A DNA stretch of 7,793 nucleotides from Vibrio sp. GTDB taxonomy: Bacteria > Pseudomonadota > Gammaproteobacteria > Enterobacterales > Vibrionaceae. The position numbers were made by a program, and so were the translations under genes. Positions 6,045 through 7,793 of the stretch are shown piece after piece (position 1 is the stretch's first letter; each line of letters opens with the position of its first letter). Where the stretch lies: contig SLFB01000175.1 of assembly GCA_007124475.1 (NCBI GenBank), positions 1 to 7,793 of the forward strand. The letters run 5' to 3'. The notes under the pieces are model-generated. The model made no database searches. It was not told where the DNA came from and was given only the letters and a program-made list of their open reading frames with translations.

Positions 6045-7130
6045 TTGAGCACGAAAATCGTCACTTTAGAAATTACTCTTGAACCTTCCGATAATCGCCG
6101 CCTAGCCAGCTTATGCGGCCCCTTTGATGACAACATTAAACATTTAGAGCGTCGGCTCGGTGTCGAAATAAATCATCGTAGTCACTTTTTTACCATTGTC
6201 GGTCAACCTCACACCGCTGCTGCCGCATTAGATATCCTGAAAAACCTGTATGTCGACACCGCGCCACAGCAAGGAAAAATCGGTGATATTGAGCCTGAGC
6301 AAATACACTTAGCCATTAAAGAAGCCGGCGTACTTGAGCAAAGCCATGAATCTTCGATTGCGTATGGTAAAGAAGTATTCATTAAGACTAAGAAAGGAGT
6401 GATTAAACCTCGCACGCCGAATCAAGCGCAATATTTGGTCAACATGGTCACCCATGATATTAGTTTTGGTATTGGCCCAGCAGGGACAGGGAAAACCTAC
6501 CTAGCAGTAGCCGCGGCCGTGGACGCATTAGAAAGGCAAGAAATCCGCCGTATACTACTCACCCGCCCAGCCGTAGAAGCTGGTGAAAAATTAGGCTTTT
6601 TACCGGGTGATTTGAGCCAAAAAGTCGACCCGTATTTACGTCCACTTTATGACGCCCTATTTGAAATGCTCGGTTTTGAACGGGTAGAAAAGCTGATTGA
6701 ACGAAATGTGATAGAAGTCGCTCCTCTCGCCTATATGCGTGGACGAACACTCAATGACGCTTTCATTATTCTCGATGAAAGTCAAAATACCACCGTTGAA
6801 CAGATGAAGATGTTTTTAACCCGAATTGGTTTCAACTCCCGAGCTGTCATTACTGGTGATGTGACACAAATAGATTTGCCTCGCGGTGCTCGATCAGGGT
6901 TACGGCACGCCATTGAGGTATTAAGCGAAGTTGATGAAATTAGCTTCAACTTTTTCTTAGCTGACGATGTGGTTCGCCATCCTGTAGTGGCTCGTATCGT
7001 TAATGCTTATGAAAAATGGGAAGCTGAAGATCAAAAGCAACGTAAAATTGTCGAACAACGTCGACGTGAAGAACGAGAGCTAGCTCAATCAGTATCTGCA
7101 TCTGAGCCTCAACCTAAAGAAGCTGATTAA
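6045..7130 (+). CDS. ybeZ: PhoH-like ATPase (YbeZ)
   Basis: A cytosolic PhoH-family P-loop ATPase linked to RNA metabolism; in E. coli it is encoded with, and reported to interact with, the endoribonuclease YbeY. Its exact substrate is poorly known. The 361 residues show an N-terminal region (about 1-110) with LCGPFDDN and RRLGVEIN as in YbeZ, Walker A GPAGTGKT at 144-151, Walker B FIILDE at 240-245, and TRPAVEAGEKLGFLPGD between them. The C-terminus (about 325-361) is a highly charged, likely helical tail. The start is TTG, read as Met: AGAGG (6035-6039) lies 5 nt before it, an in-frame TGA sits at 6033-6035, and no in-frame ATG occurs until deep in the protein. The rare start suggests modest translation. 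ybeY begins 2 bases after the stop, so the two are almost certainly co-translated from one message. Confidence 0.95.
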   Translation: MSTKIVTLEITLEPSDNRRLASLCGPFDDNIKHLERRLGVEINHRSHFFTIVGQPHTAAAALDILKNLYVDTAPQQGKIGDIEPEQIHLAIKEAGVLEQSHESSIAYGKEVFIKTKKGVIKPRTPNQAQYLVNMVTHDISFGIGPAGTGKTYLAVAAAVDALERQEIRRILLTRPAVEAGEKLGFLPGDLSQKVDPYLRPLYDALFEMLGFERVEKLIERNVIEVAPLAYMRGRTLNDAFIILDESQNTTVEQMKMFLTRIGFNSRAVITGDVTQIDLPRGARSGLRHAIEVLSEVDEISFNFFLADDVVRHPVVARIVNAYEKWEAEDQKQRKIVEQRRREERELAQSVSASEPQPKEAD

Positions 7131-7132
7131 CG

Positions 7133-7597
7133 ATGGCGATAGAACTTGATTTGCAAATAGCGGTTGCTGATCCACATCACTTACCCAGTTACGATGATTT
7201 TTTAACTTGGTTAGTTGCTGCGGTTACTCCATTTCAAAGCGATGCAGAAGTCACGGTTCGGGTGGTTGATCAAACGGAGAGCCATCAGCTAAATTTAGAT
7301 TATCGCGGTAAAGATAAACCGACGAATGTATTATCTTTTCCATTTGAAACACCGCCAGGTATCGAGCTAAATTTACTGGGTGATTTAGTGATTTGCCAAT
7401 CGGTGGTTGAGCAAGAAGCTCAGCAACAAGACAAACCTTTACTCGCTCATTGGGCGCATATGGTTGTACATGGTAGCCTTCATCTGCTAGGTTATGATCA
7501 TATAGACGATCAAGAAGCTGAAGAAATGGAAGCGCTTGAAACTGAGGTTATGCAGAAATTGGGATTTGCTGACCCATATTTAGCAGAAAAAGATTAA
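7133..7597 (+). CDS. ybeY: Endoribonuclease YbeY, rRNA maturation factor
   Basis: YbeY is a zinc-dependent single-strand endoribonuclease needed for 16S rRNA 3'-end maturation and 70S ribosome quality control. The 154 residues match the family length (155 in E. coli). The zinc-binding HGSLHLLGYDH gives H113, H117 and H123. The conserved RGKDKPTNVLSFPFE has its key arginine at R58 (R59 in E. coli), and LLGDLVIC precedes the metal site. The gene starts 2 bases after the phoH stop. Its only visible Shine-Dalgarno (AAAGAAG, inside the phoH end, 10 nt away) is weak, consistent with translational coupling. Downstream, a 136-base gap with a repeat separates it from corC. No unusual features are present in the protein. 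Confidence 0.97.
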   Translation: MAIELDLQIAVADPHHLPSYDDFLTWLVAAVTPFQSDAEVTVRVVDQTESHQLNLDYRGKDKPTNVLSFPFETPPGIELNLLGDLVICQSVVEQEAQQQDKPLLAHWAHMVVHGSLHLLGYDHIDDQEAEEMEALETEVMQKLGFADPYLAEKD

Positions 7598-7620
7598 GCG
7601 TTGATATAACCCATCGATTA

Positions 7621-7656
7621 TATACCCAAACAATTTGGCGTTGCAGGTAGGGTATA
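7621..7656. repeat. Miniature (internally deleted) ERIC-like element
   Basis: A 36-bp element bounded by perfect inverted ends, TATACCC (7621-7627) and GGGTATA (7650-7656). Its first 28 bases match the first 28 bases of the ERIC at 4-31 with two differences (C to T and A to C). It then jumps straight to a GGGTATA end like that of ERIC. It also has an inner CCAAA/TTTGG hairpin (7626-7630 with 7634-7638). The simplest reading is an ERIC that lost about 90 bp of its middle. It sits between ybeY and corC, inside a probable operon. Confidence 0.72.
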
Positions 7657-7695
7657 TCCATTTCTATGATGTGTTAAGCTCAACGCTAAATGTGT

Positions 7696-7714
7696 GCCAT
7701 CACACTTTGGTGGC
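7696..7714 (+). other. Stem-loop before corC
   Basis: GCCATCA (7696-7702) pairs with TGGTGGC (7708-7714) in 7 bp with one T-G pair and a 5-base loop. It ends 19 bases before the corC ATG and about 10 bases before its AAGAG ribosome binding site. An alternative GTGTG/CACAC hairpin (7692-7696 with 7701-7705) overlaps it. No T tract follows, so it is not a clear terminator. Confidence 0.3.
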
Positions 7715-7733
7715 GTAATAAATAAGAGAACTA

Positions 7734-7793
7734 ATGAACGACGATAACTCGCCCTATTCGACCGAAGGAAAAAAAGAAAAATCTGAAGGTCCG
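7734..7793 (+). CDS. corC: CorC-like protein, N-terminus only (window edge)
   Basis: An open frame starts at ATG 7734 and runs off the window end after 20 codons. It reads MNDDNSPYSTEG and continues rich in Lys, Glu and Ser. AAGAG (7724-7728) lies 5 nt upstream. In this family the short charged N-terminus precedes CBS and CorC/HlyC domains; the protein (YbeX) is linked to Mg/Co efflux and, in recent E. coli work, ribosome metabolism. Identification rests mainly on the position after phoH-ybeY, where corC/ybeX is conserved in E. coli and Vibrio, plus similarity of the first residues to Vibrio CorC from memory. None of the diagnostic domains is inside the window, so the call is an inference from context. 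lnt would be expected further downstream. Confidence 0.8.
   Translation, partial: MNDDNSPYSTEGKKEKSEGP

Noticed and set aside
7691..7704. A TGTG...CACA palindrome upstream of corC as a CRP site
   Set aside because: The spacing between TGTG and CACA is 6 instead of 8. It is better read as part of a small hairpin.
1..7793. A search for phage, insertion sequence, CRISPR, tRNA, toxin-antitoxin or defence genes
   Set aside because: All space is taken by conserved housekeeping genes and short gaps. Apart from the ERIC-type repeats, no mobile or immunity element was seen.

Overview
The window looks like core chromosome of a Vibrionaceae gammaproteobacterium, most likely a Vibrio. The proteins are close to full-length relatives of E. 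coli HPr, Enzyme I, EIIA-Glc, UbiF, MiaB, PhoH/YbeZ and YbeY. The gene order (PTS operon next to ubiF/miaB-phoH-ybeY-corC) is the one I recall from Vibrio cholerae; this comes from memory and was not searched. An ERIC-type repeat upstream of ptsH fits the same group. Base composition is moderate and even, and I see no sign of recent gene transfer.

Layout. Positions 4-129 hold a nearly full-length ERIC element. It is followed by a leader with a consensus -10 box, then ptsH (285-542), ptsI (689-2410) and crr (2542-3051), all on +. These are the general sugar phosphotransferase proteins: Enzyme I takes phosphate from PEP, HPr relays it, and EIIA-Glc passes it to glucose-type permeases and acts as the catabolite-repression signal. 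Both gaps between these genes are long (146 and 131 bases) and carry stem-loops; the second also carries promoter-like boxes for crr. A strong bidirectional terminator (3072-3101) separates crr from the convergent ubiF (3123-4277, -), an FAD hydroxylase of ubiquinone synthesis.

ubiF is divergent from miaB (4511-5935, +), the tRNA methylthiotransferase, across a 233-base intergenic region. After miaB come phoH/ybeZ (6045-7130, TTG start), ybeY (7133-7597) and the first 20 codons of corC/ybeX (from 7734, cut by the window edge). This is an RNA-metabolism and envelope operon that in E. coli continues into lnt. A 36-bp element that looks like an internally deleted ERIC lies between ybeY and corC.

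I found no previously undescribed gene system. All eight genes are recognisable housekeeping genes with their key residues intact. The points worth a second look are in the gaps: the full and miniature ERIC pair, a 14-bp perfect stem between ptsH and ptsI, a separate promoter and stem before crr, a stem plus a sigma-32-like -10 before phoH, and alternative stems in the ptsH leader.
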